Shown one piece after another: positions 1-10,609 of a DNA stretch of 64,000 nucleotides (the first letter of the stretch is position 1; every line of letters begins with the position of its first letter). Source of the stretch: Leisingera methylohalidivorans DSM 14336. GTDB lineage: Bacteria > Pseudomonadota > Alphaproteobacteria > Rhodobacterales > Rhodobacteraceae. A model generated the notes under the pieces. That model was not told the origin of the DNA. It did no database searches and saw only the letters and a list, made by a program, of their open reading frames with translations. The translations under genes and the position numbers were made by a program. Where the stretch lies: the NCBI RefSeq assembly GCF_000511355.1, contig NC_023135.1, positions 1,576,371-1,640,370 on the forward strand, given 5' to 3'.

Positions 1-729
1 ACCGCACCGGCACGCGATATCGCCCAGCTGCATGCCGCAGTGGTCGAAATCATCATCGAAGAAGATGCCGAGGTGAAATACTCCACCGTCCAGAACTGGT
101 ATCCGGGCGATGAGAACGGCAAGGGCGGCATTTACAACTTCGTGACCAAACGCGCCGATTGCCGCGGCGACCGCGCCAAGGTGATGTGGACCCAGGTTGA
201 AACCGGTTCCGCCGTGACCTGGAAATACCCGTCCTGCATCCTGCGCGGCAATGAAAGCCAGGGCGAGTTCTATTCGATCGCCATCGCCAACAACATGCAG
301 CAGGCCGACACTGGCACTAAAATGGTGCACCTTGGCAAAAACACCAAATCCCGGATCGTGTCCAAGGGGATCTCTGCCGGCAAGGCGCAGAACACCTACC
401 GCGGTCTGGTGTCGATGCACCCCAAGGCCAAGGACAGCCGCAACTACACCCAGTGCGACTCGCTGCTGATCGGCGATAAATGCGGCGCCCACACGGTTCC
501 CTACATCGAGGTCAAGAATAATTCCTCCCGCGTGGAGCACGAGGCGACGACGTCCAAGGTGGATGACGACCAGCTGTTCTACTGCCGGCAGCGCGGCATG
601 GACGAGGAAGAGGCGGTGGCCTTGGTGGTCAACGGTTTCTGCAAAGACGTGCTGCAGGCGCTGCCGATGGAGTTCGCCATGGAAGCGCAGCAATTGGTTG
701 CGATCTCGCTCGAAGGCTCGGTCGGCTAA
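1..729 (+). CDS. sufB: Fe-S cluster assembly scaffold SufB, 5' truncated by the window edge
   Basis: The reading frame is open from base 1 and ends at TAA 727-729, giving 242 visible residues, roughly the C-terminal half of a protein usually near 500 residues. The sequence has the SufB C-terminal beta-helix signature: a [11 protein letters not shown] stretch near residue 27, a KWT-like segment with [10 protein letters not shown], and the closing part around [19 protein letters not shown]. SufB partners SufC and SufD in the SufBC2D complex, the cytosolic scaffold on which sulfur from SufS and iron are assembled into Fe-S clusters. It is the first visible gene of an operon running to about 6054. 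The start codon and any IscR-type regulator lie outside the window. Identity is secure; upstream organisation is unknown. Confidence 0.95.
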   Translation, partial: TAPARDIAQLHAAVVEIIIEEDAEVKYSTVQNWYPGDENGKGGIYNFVTKRADCRGDRAKVMWTQVETGSAVTWKYPSCILRGNESQGEFYSIAIANNMQQADTGTKMVHLGKNTKSRIVSKGISAGKAQNTYRGLVSMHPKAKDSRNYTQCDSLLIGDKCGAHTVPYIEVKNNSSRVEHEATTSKVDDDQLFYCRQRGMDEEEAVALVVNGFCKDVLQALPMEFAMEAQQLVAISLEGSVG

Positions 730-768
730 AGGCCGGCCCTTGGGGTGTCGTCACAAGGAAGCAACAGC

Positions 769-1083
769 ATGATCGTCACAACCACACCAAACGTCGAAGG
801 CTACCAGATCGCCGAATACAAGGGCATCGTGGTGGGCGAGGCGATCATGGGCGCCAATGTGGTGCGCGATGTTTTTGCATCGATCACCGATATCGTCGGT
901 GGCCGCTCCGGCGCGTATGAAAGCAAGCTGCAGGATGCCCGCGAAACTGCCTTGGCCGAGCTGGAAGACCGTGCCCGGGACAAGGGCGCCAATGCCGTTG
1001 TGGGCGTGGATCTGGACTACGAAGTGGTTGGGCAGTCCATGCTTATGGTTTCGGCCAGCGGCACCGCTGTGGTGCTGGGCTAA
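769..1083 (+). CDS. YbjQ/UPF0145 family protein
   Basis: This is a 104-residue protein of the YbjQ (heavy-metal-binding-like, UPF0145) family. It is recognised by the start [21 protein letters not shown], the central [27 protein letters not shown] stretch, and the C-terminal [13 protein letters not shown] block typical of the fold. The start was set at ATG 769 because AAGGAA at 755-760 gives a well-placed ribosome-binding site; an in-frame GTG at 745 lacks one. No enzymatic role is established for the family, which forms pentameric barrel assemblies. It sits 39 bases after sufB and 11 bases before the next gene, so it is probably co-transcribed with the suf genes. That suggests, without proving, a link to metal or Fe-S handling. 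Confidence 0.85.
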   Translation: MIVTTTPNVEGYQIAEYKGIVVGEAIMGANVVRDVFASITDIVGGRSGAYESKLQDARETALAELEDRARDKGANAVVGVDLDYEVVGQSMLMVSASGTAVVLG

Positions 1084-1094
1084 GGGGCCGGTCA

Positions 1095-1697
1095 ATGGCA
1101 AAAGACGAACAGATCATCGAGCGCCCGCAGCTTACTCTGCCGCCTGAAGAGGCCGAGTGGGTTCGCAGTCATTACCGGGATGCAGGTGTCATTCTGGAGT
1201 ATGGCAGCGGTGGCTCGACCGTTCTGGCGTCTGAGCTGAGCGGGAAGAAAATCTTTTCCGTCGAGTCCGACAAAATGTGGTACCGCATGATGAAGCGGTA
1301 CCTGCGCCAGGCTGGCAGCAAGTCTGAAGTGCATCTGCACCATGCCAATGTCGGCAAGACCGGCAAATGGGGCAGGCCGTTAAATAACGATATGTGGCGC
1401 CGGTTCCATCAGTATCCTAATACGATCTGGGACCAGCCGCACTTCGAGGCACCGGACCTGGTGCTGATTGACGGTCGGTTCCGGGCTGCCTGCTTCCTGA
1501 CTGTCATGCTGCGGACGGAGAAGCCTGTAACCGTGCTGTTTGACGACTATGCCGGACGGGCGCTGTACAATCAGGTCGAAAAATGGATGAAGCCGGTTGA
1601 GATCCGCGGCCGTATGGCCCGGTTCGAACTGCTTCCCAATCAACTTCCGCGCCGGGATCTGACACAGATCCTGACGCTTTACACAAAAACCTTCTAG
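1095..1697 (+). CDS. SAM-methyltransferase-like protein within the suf operon
   Basis: The 200-residue product has a Rossmann-type motif I, LEYGSGGST near residue 35, followed by an acidic strand end (FSVESD) and a later DLVLIDGRFR strand. This is the pattern of class I SAM-dependent methyltransferases, in a shortened form without an obvious substrate domain. A second acidic strand, VLFDDY, lies near residue 148. The substrate cannot be read from the sequence. The gene lies between the YbjQ-like gene and sufC in the same direction with short gaps, so it should share their transcript. It has no signal peptide or membrane segment and is expected to be cytosolic. Its place in a suf operon is unusual outside Roseobacters. 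Confidence 0.7.
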   Translation: MAKDEQIIERPQLTLPPEEAEWVRSHYRDAGVILEYGSGGSTVLASELSGKKIFSVESDKMWYRMMKRYLRQAGSKSEVHLHHANVGKTGKWGRPLNNDMWRRFHQYPNTIWDQPHFEAPDLVLIDGRFRAACFLTVMLRTEKPVTVLFDDYAGRALYNQVEKWMKPVEIRGRMARFELLPNQLPRRDLTQILTLYTKTF

Positions 1698-1738
1698 GCG
1701 CCAACGGCTGCCGGAACAGTACTATGCGAGAGGCAAAA

Positions 1739-2494
<756 letters not shown>

Positions 2495-3775
2495 ATGGCC
2501 CTGCCCGAAGTCAAGCAAAGCGCAACAGAGGCGCGGCTGTCCGCGCTGACCCTGCCGGAAAGCGGCTGCCTGACGGCAGCTCGGCAGGCAGCGCTGTCGC
2601 GGGTCCAGACCATGGGACTGCCCAGCCGCCGTGATGAGTACTGGAAATACACCCGTCCCGAAACGCTGGTTCAGGCTGAGGCAGTCAAAGCCGCGGTGTT
2701 TGCTGCGGATGAGACACCGATGTTCAGCGATTTTGAGCGTCTGAACATTGTTTTTGTCGATGGTGTCTTTGACGCTGAAGCCTCGGATGATTTGGCGCTG
2801 GAAGGTGTGACCATCGACCGGATTGAGGATATCTGCTGCAAAGATATCCATTGGGCCAAGGACTTGTATGGAGTTCTTGAGGCGCGTGGGCAAACCCCGG
2901 TGGAACGCCCGCTGGCGGCTTTAAACACGGCCTTTGCCACGGATGGCATTGCCATCCGGGTAACCGGCAAGGTCTCTAAGCCGATCAACTTCACCTATGT
3001 GCACTCGGATGAGAGTTCTGACGCGATCCTGCATCACGTGGTTCGCGTCGAAACGGGTGCCGAAGTGACGATCTTGGAAAATGGCCCTGCGGCCTCGCGC
3101 TTTAACAAGTGCGCGGAGATCGACATTGCGGACGGCGGCAAGCTGCATCTTGTACGTGCGCAAGGCCGGGACCACGAGCGCCGTGCGGCAACGCATCTGT
3201 TTGCCCGCCTTGGCACCGAGTCTGTGTTCAAGTCTTTCACTCTGACCGTGAACGGCGTGCTGACCCGCGACGAGGCGGTGATTGAATTGACCGGCGATGA
3301 CGCGGTCGCGCATATTGCAGGCGCATGCGTGGGCGATGGCGATTTCCACCACGACGACACGGTTTTCATTACCCATGACGCGGTGAATTGCGAAAGCCGC
3401 CAGGTTTTCAAAAAGGTGCTGCGCAACGGTGCAACCGGCGTGTTCCAGGGGAAGATCCTGGTAAAAGAAGGCGCGCAAAAGACGGATGGGTATCAGATTT
3501 CCCAATCCTTGCTGCTGGACGGAGACAGCCAGTTTCTGGCCAAGCCGGAACTGGAGATCTATGCTGATGACGTCGCCTGCTCGCACGGGTCGACCTCTGG
3601 CGCGATCGACGAAGAAGGTCTGTTCTATCTGCGCTCGCGCGGTGTTCCGCACGCCGAGGCGACCGATCTGATGACGCTGGCCTTCCTGGCCGAAGCAGTG
3701 GAAGAGATCGAGGACGCGGAAATCGCGGCCGACATCGTTTCCCGCCTCGAAGGCTGGCTGGCCCGGCGGCGCTGA
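2495..3775 (+). CDS. sufD: Fe-S cluster assembly protein SufD
   Basis: The product is 426 residues, normal for SufD. An N-terminal helical region carries the LPSRRDEYWKYTRPE motif (about residues 41-55), and a long beta-helix ends with the conserved ACSHGSTSGAIDEEGLFYLRSRG block near residue 365. SufD is the paralogue of SufB and completes the SufBC2D scaffold, where it is tied to iron acquisition. The ATG directly follows the sufC stop, and GGAGG at 2484-2488 is the ribosome-binding site inside sufC. The stop overlaps the start of the next gene by one base (TGATG), so the operon continues. Confidence 0.96.
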   Translation: MALPEVKQSATEARLSALTLPESGCLTAARQAALSRVQTMGLPSRRDEYWKYTRPETLVQAEAVKAAVFAADETPMFSDFERLNIVFVDGVFDAEASDDLALEGVTIDRIEDICCKDIHWAKDLYGVLEARGQTPVERPLAALNTAFATDGIAIRVTGKVSKPINFTYVHSDESSDAILHHVVRVETGAEVTILENGPAASRFNKCAEIDIADGGKLHLVRAQGRDHERRAATHLFARLGTESVFKSFTLTVNGVLTRDEAVIELTGDDAVAHIAGACVGDGDFHHDDTVFITHDAVNCESRQVFKKVLRNGATGVFQGKILVKEGAQKTDGYQISQSLLLDGDSQFLAKPELEIYADDVACSHGSTSGAIDEEGLFYLRSRGVPHAEATDLMTLAFLAEAVEEIEDAEIAADIVSRLEGWLARRR

Positions 3776-4260
3776 TGTCCGTCACCATGGATATCCCGGC
3801 GACCTATAAGGGGCCGCGCAAGGTGTTTGCGCGGCTTCTGGACATGGGCGCGCGTGAAGACCGGCTGCTGATTTTTGTGCTCAGCGGCTGCGTCCTGACC
3901 TTTGTGGCGCAGATGCCGCGGCTGGCGCGCGAGGCGCATCTAAGCGGCCAGGACCTGAATATGCTTTTGGGCGGGTCACTGCTGGGCATCGTCTTTATCG
4001 CGCCGCTGATCTTATACGTTCTGGCATTGGCCGCGCATTGGATCGCCCGCGCTGCAGGCGGGAAGGGTGAGGCCTATTGCGCACGGCTGGCACTGTTCTG
4101 GGCCTTTCTGGCAGCCAGTCCGCTGATGCTGCTGAATGGGCTGGTCGCTGGGTTTATCGGAGCGGGACCCGCCTTGAACCTGGTGGGGGCGCTGTGGTTT
4201 GCAGTCTTTCTGTGGTTTTGGGTGTCCGGCATGATCCAAGGGTATTGGGTAAATCAATGA
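3775..4260 (+). CDS. YIP1-like inner-membrane protein (first of a pair)
   Basis: This 161-residue protein has about four hydrophobic segments, near residues 31-45, 63-89, 105-122 and 133-150, and a short cytosolic N-terminus with an ATYKGPRKVFARLLDMGARED stretch. It is consistent with the bacterial YIP1-like membrane family, whose function is unknown. Its start overlaps the sufD stop and its stop overlaps the next start as ATGA, so it is translationally coupled on both sides. Together with the following gene it separates sufD from sufS. A role in membrane association of the Suf machinery is possible but unproven. Confidence 0.7.
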   Translation: MSVTMDIPATYKGPRKVFARLLDMGAREDRLLIFVLSGCVLTFVAQMPRLAREAHLSGQDLNMLLGGSLLGIVFIAPLILYVLALAAHWIARAAGGKGEAYCARLALFWAFLAASPLMLLNGLVAGFIGAGPALNLVGALWFAVFLWFWVSGMIQGYWVNQ

Positions 4261-4841
4261 ACGCACTGGCCGCCTTTGCCTTGCTGACGGTGAAATCGCC
4301 GCGAGATGCTGCGCAGCAGATCCTGGCACAGGATTGGCCGCGCGAGGCGCTATGGACAGGCTTTCTGCTGTCTGTGGTGCTGAACACTTGTGTCTATACT
4401 TTGCAGCAAGTGCTGTTTCCGCTGCCGCCTGAGGTTCTGATACCTCGGTTTGCGCCTGGTGCCTATTTCGGGGTTATCCTGGTGCTGCAACTCAGCTTTA
4501 TTGCCATGCTTGCAACCACCGGCCGATGGCTGGGCGGTCAGGGAAATCTGGCAGCCCTGCTTGCACTGGTGACCTGGCTCCAGTTGCTGCAGGCGTGTCT
4601 TAACGCTGCTGTTGTTGCGATGCTCCTGGTTTTGCCGGCCCTGGCGGCCTTGTTGAACATTGCGGCGAACATCATGGTGTTCTTCATCCTCTTGCACTTC
4701 GTCAATTCGGCGCACAAATTCGGCTCTGTCTGGCGGTCGCTTGGGGTCGTTTTGATGGCCAGCATGATCCTGGTGTTTGCCCTTCTCTTTATCGTGGGCC
4801 TGATCGGTCCAGCCAATCTGGGACTTCCCGAACATGTATGA
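4257..4841 (+). CDS. YIP1-like inner-membrane protein (second of a pair)
   Basis: The 194-residue product starts at the ATG that overlaps the preceding TGA (ATGA at 4257-4260). It begins with the characteristic LLTVKSPRDAAQQIL segment, followed by five hydrophobic spans that include the stretches near residues 64-84, 100-130 and 170-185. The N-terminal segment is typical of YIP1-domain proteins annotated next to suf genes in Rhodobacteraceae. Its 3' end overlaps the sufS start by eight bases. No catalytic residues are visible. It looks like a sister of the preceding gene; the two may act as one membrane unit. Confidence 0.75.
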   Translation: MNALAAFALLTVKSPRDAAQQILAQDWPREALWTGFLLSVVLNTCVYTLQQVLFPLPPEVLIPRFAPGAYFGVILVLQLSFIAMLATTGRWLGGQGNLAALLALVTWLQLLQACLNAAVVAMLLVLPALAALLNIAANIMVFFILLHFVNSAHKFGSVWRSLGVVLMASMILVFALLFIVGLIGPANLGLPEHV

Positions 4842-6054
4842 CGTGGACAAAATCCGTGCCGACTTCCCGATCCTTGCACGGCAGGTGAACGGCAAGCCGT
4901 TGACCTACCTCGACAACGGTGCGTCTGCGCAGAAGCCACAGGTGGTGATCGACGCGGTAACACGGGCCTACGCCGAGGAATATTCCAACGTTCATCGTGG
5001 CTTGCACTTCCTTTCTAACCTGGCGACGGAGAAGTATGAGGCCGTGCGCGGTACTATTTCCCGGTTCCTGAATGCAGGTGATGAGAACACCATCGTACTG
5101 AACTCGGGCACAACTGAGGGTATCAATCTGGTTGCCTATGGCTGGGCGATGCCGCGGTTCGAGGCAGGGGATGAGATCATCCTGTCCGTGATGGAGCATC
5201 ACGCCAACATTGTGCCCTGGCATTTCCTGCGCGAACGGCAGGGTGTGGTGCTGAAATGGGTCGACGTGGCGGATGATGGTAGCCTGGACCCGCAAAAAGT
5301 TATCGACGCGATTACCCCCAAGACCAAGCTGATTGCAGTCACGCAATGCTCCAACGTGCTGGGCACTGTGGTGGATGTAAAGGCCATTACTCAGGGCGCC
5401 CATGCCAAGGGGGTGCCGGTACTGGTCGACGGCTCGCAAGGGGCGGTGCATATGCCGGTGGATGTGCAGGATATCGGCTGCGACTTCTACGCCATCACTG
5501 GCCATAAGCTTTACGGTCCGTCCGGCTCGGGTGCGATCTATATCAAACCCGAACGCATGGCAGAAATGCGACCCTTCATCGGCGGCGGCGACATGATCAG
5601 GGAAGTCTCCAAGGAGCAGGTCATCTACAATGACCCGCCGATGAAATTCGAGGCCGGAACACCCGGAATCGTGCAAACCATCGGCTTCGGCGTTGCGCTG
5701 GAATACATGATGGAGCTTGGCATGGACAACATTGCCAAGCACGAGGGCGGGCTTCGCGACTATGCACTGGAGCGGCTGACCGGGCTGAACTGGATCAACG
5801 TGCAGGGACAAGCGCCTGGCAAAGCAGCGATTTTCAGCTTTACTATGGAAGGCGCCGCCCATGCGCATGACATTTCGACGATCCTCGACAAAAAGGGCGT
5901 TGCGGTCCGCGCCGGCCACCACTGCGCCGGCCCTCTGATGGATCATCTGGGTGTGTCCGCCACCTGTCGCGCATCTTTTGGCCTTTATAACACTAAGGAA
6001 GAGATCGACACGCTGATCGCTGCACTGGAGCTGGCACACGATTTGTTTGCCTGA
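4834..6054 (+). CDS. sufS: Cysteine desulfurase SufS
   Basis: This 406-residue enzyme is a PLP-dependent class V aminotransferase-fold desulfurase. Lys225 in ITGHKLYG is the cofactor lysine. Cys364 in the AGHHCAGP loop is the persulfide-carrying cysteine, at the position seen in E. coli SufS. The C-terminal CRASFGLYNTKEE block is also characteristic. It removes sulfur from cysteine, giving alanine, and passes the persulfide to SufE or SufU-type acceptors and then to SufB. No sufE or sufU is visible before the terminator 21 bases downstream, so the acceptor must be encoded elsewhere. It is the last gene of the visible operon. Confidence 0.96.
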   Translation: MYDVDKIRADFPILARQVNGKPLTYLDNGASAQKPQVVIDAVTRAYAEEYSNVHRGLHFLSNLATEKYEAVRGTISRFLNAGDENTIVLNSGTTEGINLVAYGWAMPRFEAGDEIILSVMEHHANIVPWHFLRERQGVVLKWVDVADDGSLDPQKVIDAITPKTKLIAVTQCSNVLGTVVDVKAITQGAHAKGVPVLVDGSQGAVHMPVDVQDIGCDFYAITGHKLYGPSGSGAIYIKPERMAEMRPFIGGGDMIREVSKEQVIYNDPPMKFEAGTPGIVQTIGFGVALEYMMELGMDNIAKHEGGLRDYALERLTGLNWINVQGQAPGKAAIFSFTMEGAAHAHDISTILDKKGVAVRAGHHCAGPLMDHLGVSATCRASFGLYNTKEEIDTLIAALELAHDLFA

Positions 6055-6074
6055 TCCTGTTAAGCAACAAGACG

Positions 6075-6102
6075 AAAACGGCGCCTCCGGAGGCGCCGTT
6101 TT
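6075..6102. terminator. Perfect palindromic terminator after the suf operon
   Basis: A 28-base perfect palindrome (two 14-base arms, core GGCGCCTCC/GGAGGCGCC) has A4 on the left flank and T4 on the right. It starts 21 bases after the sufS stop. It can work in both directions and also follows the 3' end of the opposing pseudogene. Confidence 0.9.
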
Positions 6103-6120
6103 ATGTTCTGGGGCATTAAG

Positions 6121-6725
6121 TCAGCCTTGGATCTTGTCCGCGCGCAGCGGGCAGAACAGGTAGACGCCAAATTCCTTGCCCACATCCCAATTGACCTGGG
6201 CATGTACCTTTCCCTAGTGGTCGCGGAAACGCTGGTTGTCCTCGAAAGGAAGCTTCCCTCGTGCCAGATATTCAGGTGGATATAGGGCCCCTTGGAGCCG
6301 TCTTGCCAAAAGGCGGCAACCATGTCCGTCATCAGATCATCCCCCGGCAGAGCGGCAGGCACGATGAAGGGTTTGTTACCCAGCGGAAAGAACATTTGCC
6401 CGCCGTCCGGATGATAGTTCATGTGCCACAGCAGCACCTGGTACCGCGGCGCGGCGGGACGTTTCAGCTGCGCCTGCTGCGGGTCGGCCGGCTAGCCCGG
6501 CAGATACCTGTCATTGACCGCTTCGTTCTCGCCGTAAAGAACATCGCCGCGCCATTTGCAGCGGAAGGTGCCCTTGACCCAGCCGCCTTCATCCCCGGTT
6601 CCCTCGTCAATCGGACACCAGGCCTGGACGGGCCATTGAACGCTGTCGACTTCAATGGAGTCCGGGTCTTCTACCAGGCAGCTATAGCCTGTAAAGCTAT
6701 CCTCGGCCGCCCGGATCAGCGGCAC
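6121..6725 (-). pseudogene. Decayed ureidoglycolate-lyase-like gene
   Basis: Reading leftwards from about 6725, the translation is a recognisable single-domain cupin-like enzyme resembling ureidoglycolate lyase (AllA family): VEDPD and DEGTGDEGG early, then LLWHMNYHPDGGQMFFPLG, YIHLNIWHEG, and a C-terminal VNWDVGKEFGVYLFCPLR in another frame. The frame is broken by a TAG at 6492-6494, a one-base shift near 6240-6250, and a second TAG just after that shift. A stop codon lies in frame just upstream of the GTG at 6725, so the original start may also be lost. In intact form it would split ureidoglycolate to glyoxylate and urea during purine catabolism. The family name is moderately sure; the decay is certain. 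The IS21 remnant begins about 50 bases upstream of its 5' end. Confidence 0.6.
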
Positions 6726-6773
6726 CTCATGCCGGATTTCAATGGCATCTCAAATTTTCCCAAAACGGGCAGG

Positions 6774-7310
6774 CTAAAACTCCCCAGTTTTGCGGTTTCG
6801 GTTGTCAGCCGGTTCAGTGACTTGCAGCACCGTTTTTGGCGGATAGCCGCGCCGTTTTGGCGGTGGAGGCGGTGTGATGGAGGCGTTTGTGCGGGTGCGT
6901 TCAGGTATCAATTCTGTGTAGCCGCGCAGGCGGTTTCAGGCGCCTTCGGTCTGGACAACGACGGCGTGACGCAACAGCCGTTCCAATAGCGCTGCGGCAA
7001 CGGCTGGGTCGCCAAAAACATCATTCATTCGGCGATGCCTCGATTGGAGGTCAGGATCATGCCCCTTTTTCGTAACGGGCATTCACCGGTTGGAAGAACT
7101 GGATTGCGCCGCACTGGGTAATGGACAGGTACCAGGCAGACCCTGCAAGTGGACGACCCCGGTGTTGCGAATGAAGTCCGGCTGCGCCGGCGCGGCAATC
7201 CGTTCCTGATCAAGTAAGGGCTGGAAGGGGAAGTCAAAACCTTCCAGTGTTTTGACTGGCATCAGCTTGGCGGTCTTCAGCGTGACATCAATCCGGCGGG
7301 TTTCCCCGGA
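6774..7310 (-). pseudogene. istB remnant (IS21 helper ATPase)
   Basis: Reading leftwards from about 7297, the fragment RIDVTLKTAKL is followed by the IstB N-terminal block GFDFPFQPLLDQERIA and FIRNTGVVHLQG. It then jumps to the C-terminal part: MILTSNRGIAE, FGDPAVAAALLERLLRHA and NRLRGYTEL, ending KTGEF before a stop at 6774-6776. The Walker A region expected after VVHLQG is absent, so an internal deletion of several hundred bases has occurred. At least two further in-frame stops are present. The protein cannot be made. Confidence 0.75.
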
Positions 7311-7329
7311 GGCGTCTCAATCCGCTGCG

Positions 7330-7653
7330 CAAAGGACGCGCGCCTGGGCCGGTGCAGCTCACACAGAAAGGGCTTCAGTGCCGAGTAGCTGCCTTCATGC
7401 CCCATGGACGTGATCTCGCGCAGCAAGCGCCGGGTCGACCGGCCGGGAAAGGTCCGAACCCTCTCATCCAGTTAAACTCGGTAGGGGGCCAGAAGGCTAT
7501 CTTGAAGGGGGGCGGGCTATAGCTGTGTGCTTGCAGGCCCTGTTCCAGATATTTGCGCACAGGTCGGCGCGCGGAACTAACCATGCGCGCGATGGCCAAG
7601 AAACTCAGCCCCTGTCTTCATAAATCGTGGATCAAAACCATCTCCCTCATCCC
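7330..7653 (-). pseudogene. istA remnant (IS21 transposase fragment)
   Basis: Reading leftwards from about 7653, MVLIHDL, a stop, then RQGLSFLAIARMVS and VRKYLEQGL match the N-terminal helix-turn-helix of IS21 IstA. After a damaged stretch a short piece from the C-terminal end follows directly, near 7330-7380. The catalytic DDE core of about 300 residues is not present. It is inactive and part of the same element as the istB remnant. Confidence 0.65.
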
Positions 7654-7862
7654 TTCACCTGACCGCCCAAGACTCTCGGTAATCAGAGCATCGGGCCCGT
7701 TTCCCGCGACAGCTCCAGTTCCAAAAATATGGAGTTTGGAATTGGCGCTGCTGCTGCCGGGTGGGGAACTTTCAATTGCCACTTATGGAGAGATTACGGC
7801 TGCCATTAACAGCCAAGGCAGTGAGGGTTTGGAGCTGGCCTCAAAATTGTACTTAGGCTGGC

Positions 7863-8468
7863 TCATTTCGCGGAACCTCCTGCGGCCATGTGTTTGTCGA
7901 CCATCCGTTGGACCATAGGCGCAAAGTGCCAGTAATCGGGCGTTTCCATATCAGCACGTTTGCCGGCGTCATCCAGATACCTGACAGCGATGATCTGCTT
8001 GAGGTTTGGGTTCTTTCGCATTTCCGCCACCTCTTCTGCATTCATGGGTCCACCCTGAAGGTTCAAAGAGTGAATGGAAGCCTCTGATAAACGGTTGAAA
8101 TAGTCAGGTTTGGTGGCGCAGAGATAGCGTTTTGCCGCCACGTGGTAACGCACACAGTCGGTGATCACAGACGGGAAGAACTGTTCCAGCACCTTGGCGC
8201 CGGCCTGCTCGTGAAGCCGGTCTTTGGTGTCGTCCATGGAGAACGTTCCGAACTCGCTTGTGAAATGGCCGATATCGTGGAGAAGCGCCCCTACGATGAT
8301 CTCTTCCGGCTGACCGTTGGCTTCCGCTATGGTGGCACCTTGCAGCATATGTTCGGTCATGGTGACAGCTTCACCAAGGTATTCCTCATCACCGCGGCGG
8401 TCAAAGATGTCGCCAATAAAGGCGGCAATGTTGTCCTGGGTCAGCGTGCTGAAATCCGGCTTGCTCAT
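7863..8468 (-). CDS. tmpB: HD-domain mixed-valent di-iron oxygenase TmpB
   Basis: This 201-residue HD-domain protein belongs to the PhnZ/TmpB group. The ligand set is visible as His40, His64-Asp65, His86, His109 and Asp166 or Asp167, together with the Tyr30-x-x-Glu33 (YLGE) motif that separates PhnZ-type oxygenases from ordinary HD hydrolases. TmpB from Leisingera cleaves the C-P bond of (R)-1-hydroxy-2-(trimethylammonio)ethylphosphonate with O2, giving glycine betaine and phosphate. Its start is three bases after the tmpA stop, and its ribosome-binding site GGAGGG lies inside tmpA, so the two are coupled. The product is expected to be cytosolic and iron-dependent. A paralogous 2-aminoethylphosphonate specificity cannot be excluded, but the partner argues for TmpB. 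Confidence 0.88.
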   Translation of the reverse strand: MSKPDFSTLTQDNIAAFIGDIFDRRGDEEYLGEAVTMTEHMLQGATIAEANGQPEEIIVGALLHDIGHFTSEFGTFSMDDTKDRLHEQAGAKVLEQFFPSVITDCVRYHVAAKRYLCATKPDYFNRLSEASIHSLNLQGGPMNAEEVAEMRKNPNLKQIIAVRYLDDAGKRADMETPDYWHFAPMVQRMVDKHMAAGGSAK

Positions 8469-8471
8469 TGT

Positions 8472-9659
<1,188 letters not shown>

Positions 9660-9703
9660 TCAAGTGTACGACGGAAATTATGGTTTCAGAGTTAGGTTTT
9701 CTT

Positions 9704-10573
9704 ATGGCTAAGAAGGCAACCAAACAGGGCTTACCGCCGCTCGACTGGTTGAAGGTGTTTGAAGCAGCTGGACGGCTTGGCAGTTTCACAGCAGCGGCAG
9801 AAGAGTTCGGCGCCACACAGGCCGCGGTCAGCCAACGGATCCGCAACCTGGAACACTGGCTGGGCAGGCAGCTGTTTCTTCGCTCAGCGCGTGGAGTTTC
9901 TCTGACTGTGGAAGGGGAAAGTTACTTGCCGCTGGTGCAAGACTCCCTGCGGGCGCTGGAACAAGGCACCGAGAACCTGTTTAGCCAAACTGTCCGCGAA
10001 CTGCGAATTGCGGGCCTTCCATCGCATCTGGAAATGCTGCTGCTTCCACGGCTTGAAGCGTTTTCAAAGGCCTGCCCGGATCTGCGTTTGGTTATCGAAA
10101 CGGTGCCAAAACGTCTGGATTACGACGCTGCCGACAGCGCTTTGCATGTCCGTTATGGCCGCGGGGGCTGGGGGCGGCGGAAGGAGGTTCTGCTGGCCAA
10201 TGAGGTGCTTCAGCCGATGACTGCGCAAGGGCGGGCTGAAGAGTGGCGGCAGCTGCCAGTGATAGAATTGCGGGGCGAGCGGCCGGGCTGGACGGAATGG
10301 GCCCGGGTAACAGGGGAGGCTGAACCGGAAACCGGGCCGGTTTCCGTTGATTCCATGGCGCATGCACTCCTGGCCGCCCGGCTTGGCATGGGGGCCGTAT
10401 TGGGGTCCAAGGCGTTGGCCGCAGATCTGCTGCAGTCCGGGCAATTGGAATGTGCCCCGGCACCGGAACTTCCGACGATTGACGGCTATTGGCTGACTTG
10501 GCCGCCAGGTCTGGGAAAATCCAAGAGGCAAAGCGAAATACTGGCAGCATTGACCGCCGCACTGCGGCACTGA
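9704..10573 (+). CDS. LysR-family regulator, probably of tmpAB
   Basis: This 289-residue LysR protein resembles the GcvA subgroup. Its N-terminal winged helix starts at LPPLDWLKVFEAAGRLGSF and includes FGATQAAVSQRIRNLE, followed by an effector-binding domain with SVDSMAHALLAARLGMG near residue 220. ATG 9704 was preferred because it puts the helix at the usual distance; ATG 9680 would add eight residues, and neither has a strong ribosome-binding site. It is divergent from tmpA with about 100 bases between them, the classical layout for LysR control of the neighbouring operon. The likely effector, the phosphonate or glycine betaine, is inferred only. Confidence 0.85.
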   Translation: MAKKATKQGLPPLDWLKVFEAAGRLGSFTAAAEEFGATQAAVSQRIRNLEHWLGRQLFLRSARGVSLTVEGESYLPLVQDSLRALEQGTENLFSQTVRELRIAGLPSHLEMLLLPRLEAFSKACPDLRLVIETVPKRLDYDAADSALHVRYGRGGWGRRKEVLLANEVLQPMTAQGRAEEWRQLPVIELRGERPGWTEWARVTGEAEPETGPVSVDSMAHALLAARLGMGAVLGSKALAADLLQSGQLECAPAPELPTIDGYWLTWPPGLGKSKRQSEILAALTAALRH

Positions 10574-10576
10574 GAA

Positions 10577-10601
10577 ACCTGCTGCCATTTAGGCGGCAGG
10601 T
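10577..10601. terminator. Stem-loop after the LysR gene
   Basis: Ten-base arms (ACCTGCTGCC / GGCGGCAGGT, one wobble pair) enclose a five-base loop and start four bases after the LysR stop. There is no T-run, so a terminator role is likely but not certain. It also lies just past the stop of the opposing PilZ-like pseudogene. Confidence 0.5.
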
Positions 10602-10609
10602 CACCCGCT

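Larger units (their letters stand above)
6774..7653 (-). mobile_element. Degenerate IS21-family element
   Basis: On the minus strand, fragments of an IS21-type istA (7340-7653) are followed by fragments of istB (6774-7310), in the normal istA-istB order. Both are broken by stops and shifts, and large parts are missing: istA keeps only its N-terminal helix-turn-helix region and part of its C-terminal end, and istB has lost its central ATP-binding part. No terminal repeats could be fixed. The element abuts the 5' end of the ureidoglycolate-lyase-like pseudogene, so its insertion may have started the local decay. Confidence 0.75.

Noticed and set aside
4789..6039. A 416-codon open frame on the minus strand opposite sufS
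   Set aside because: It is antisense to a fully recognisable enzyme, has no family motif, and arises from high GC and codon bias.
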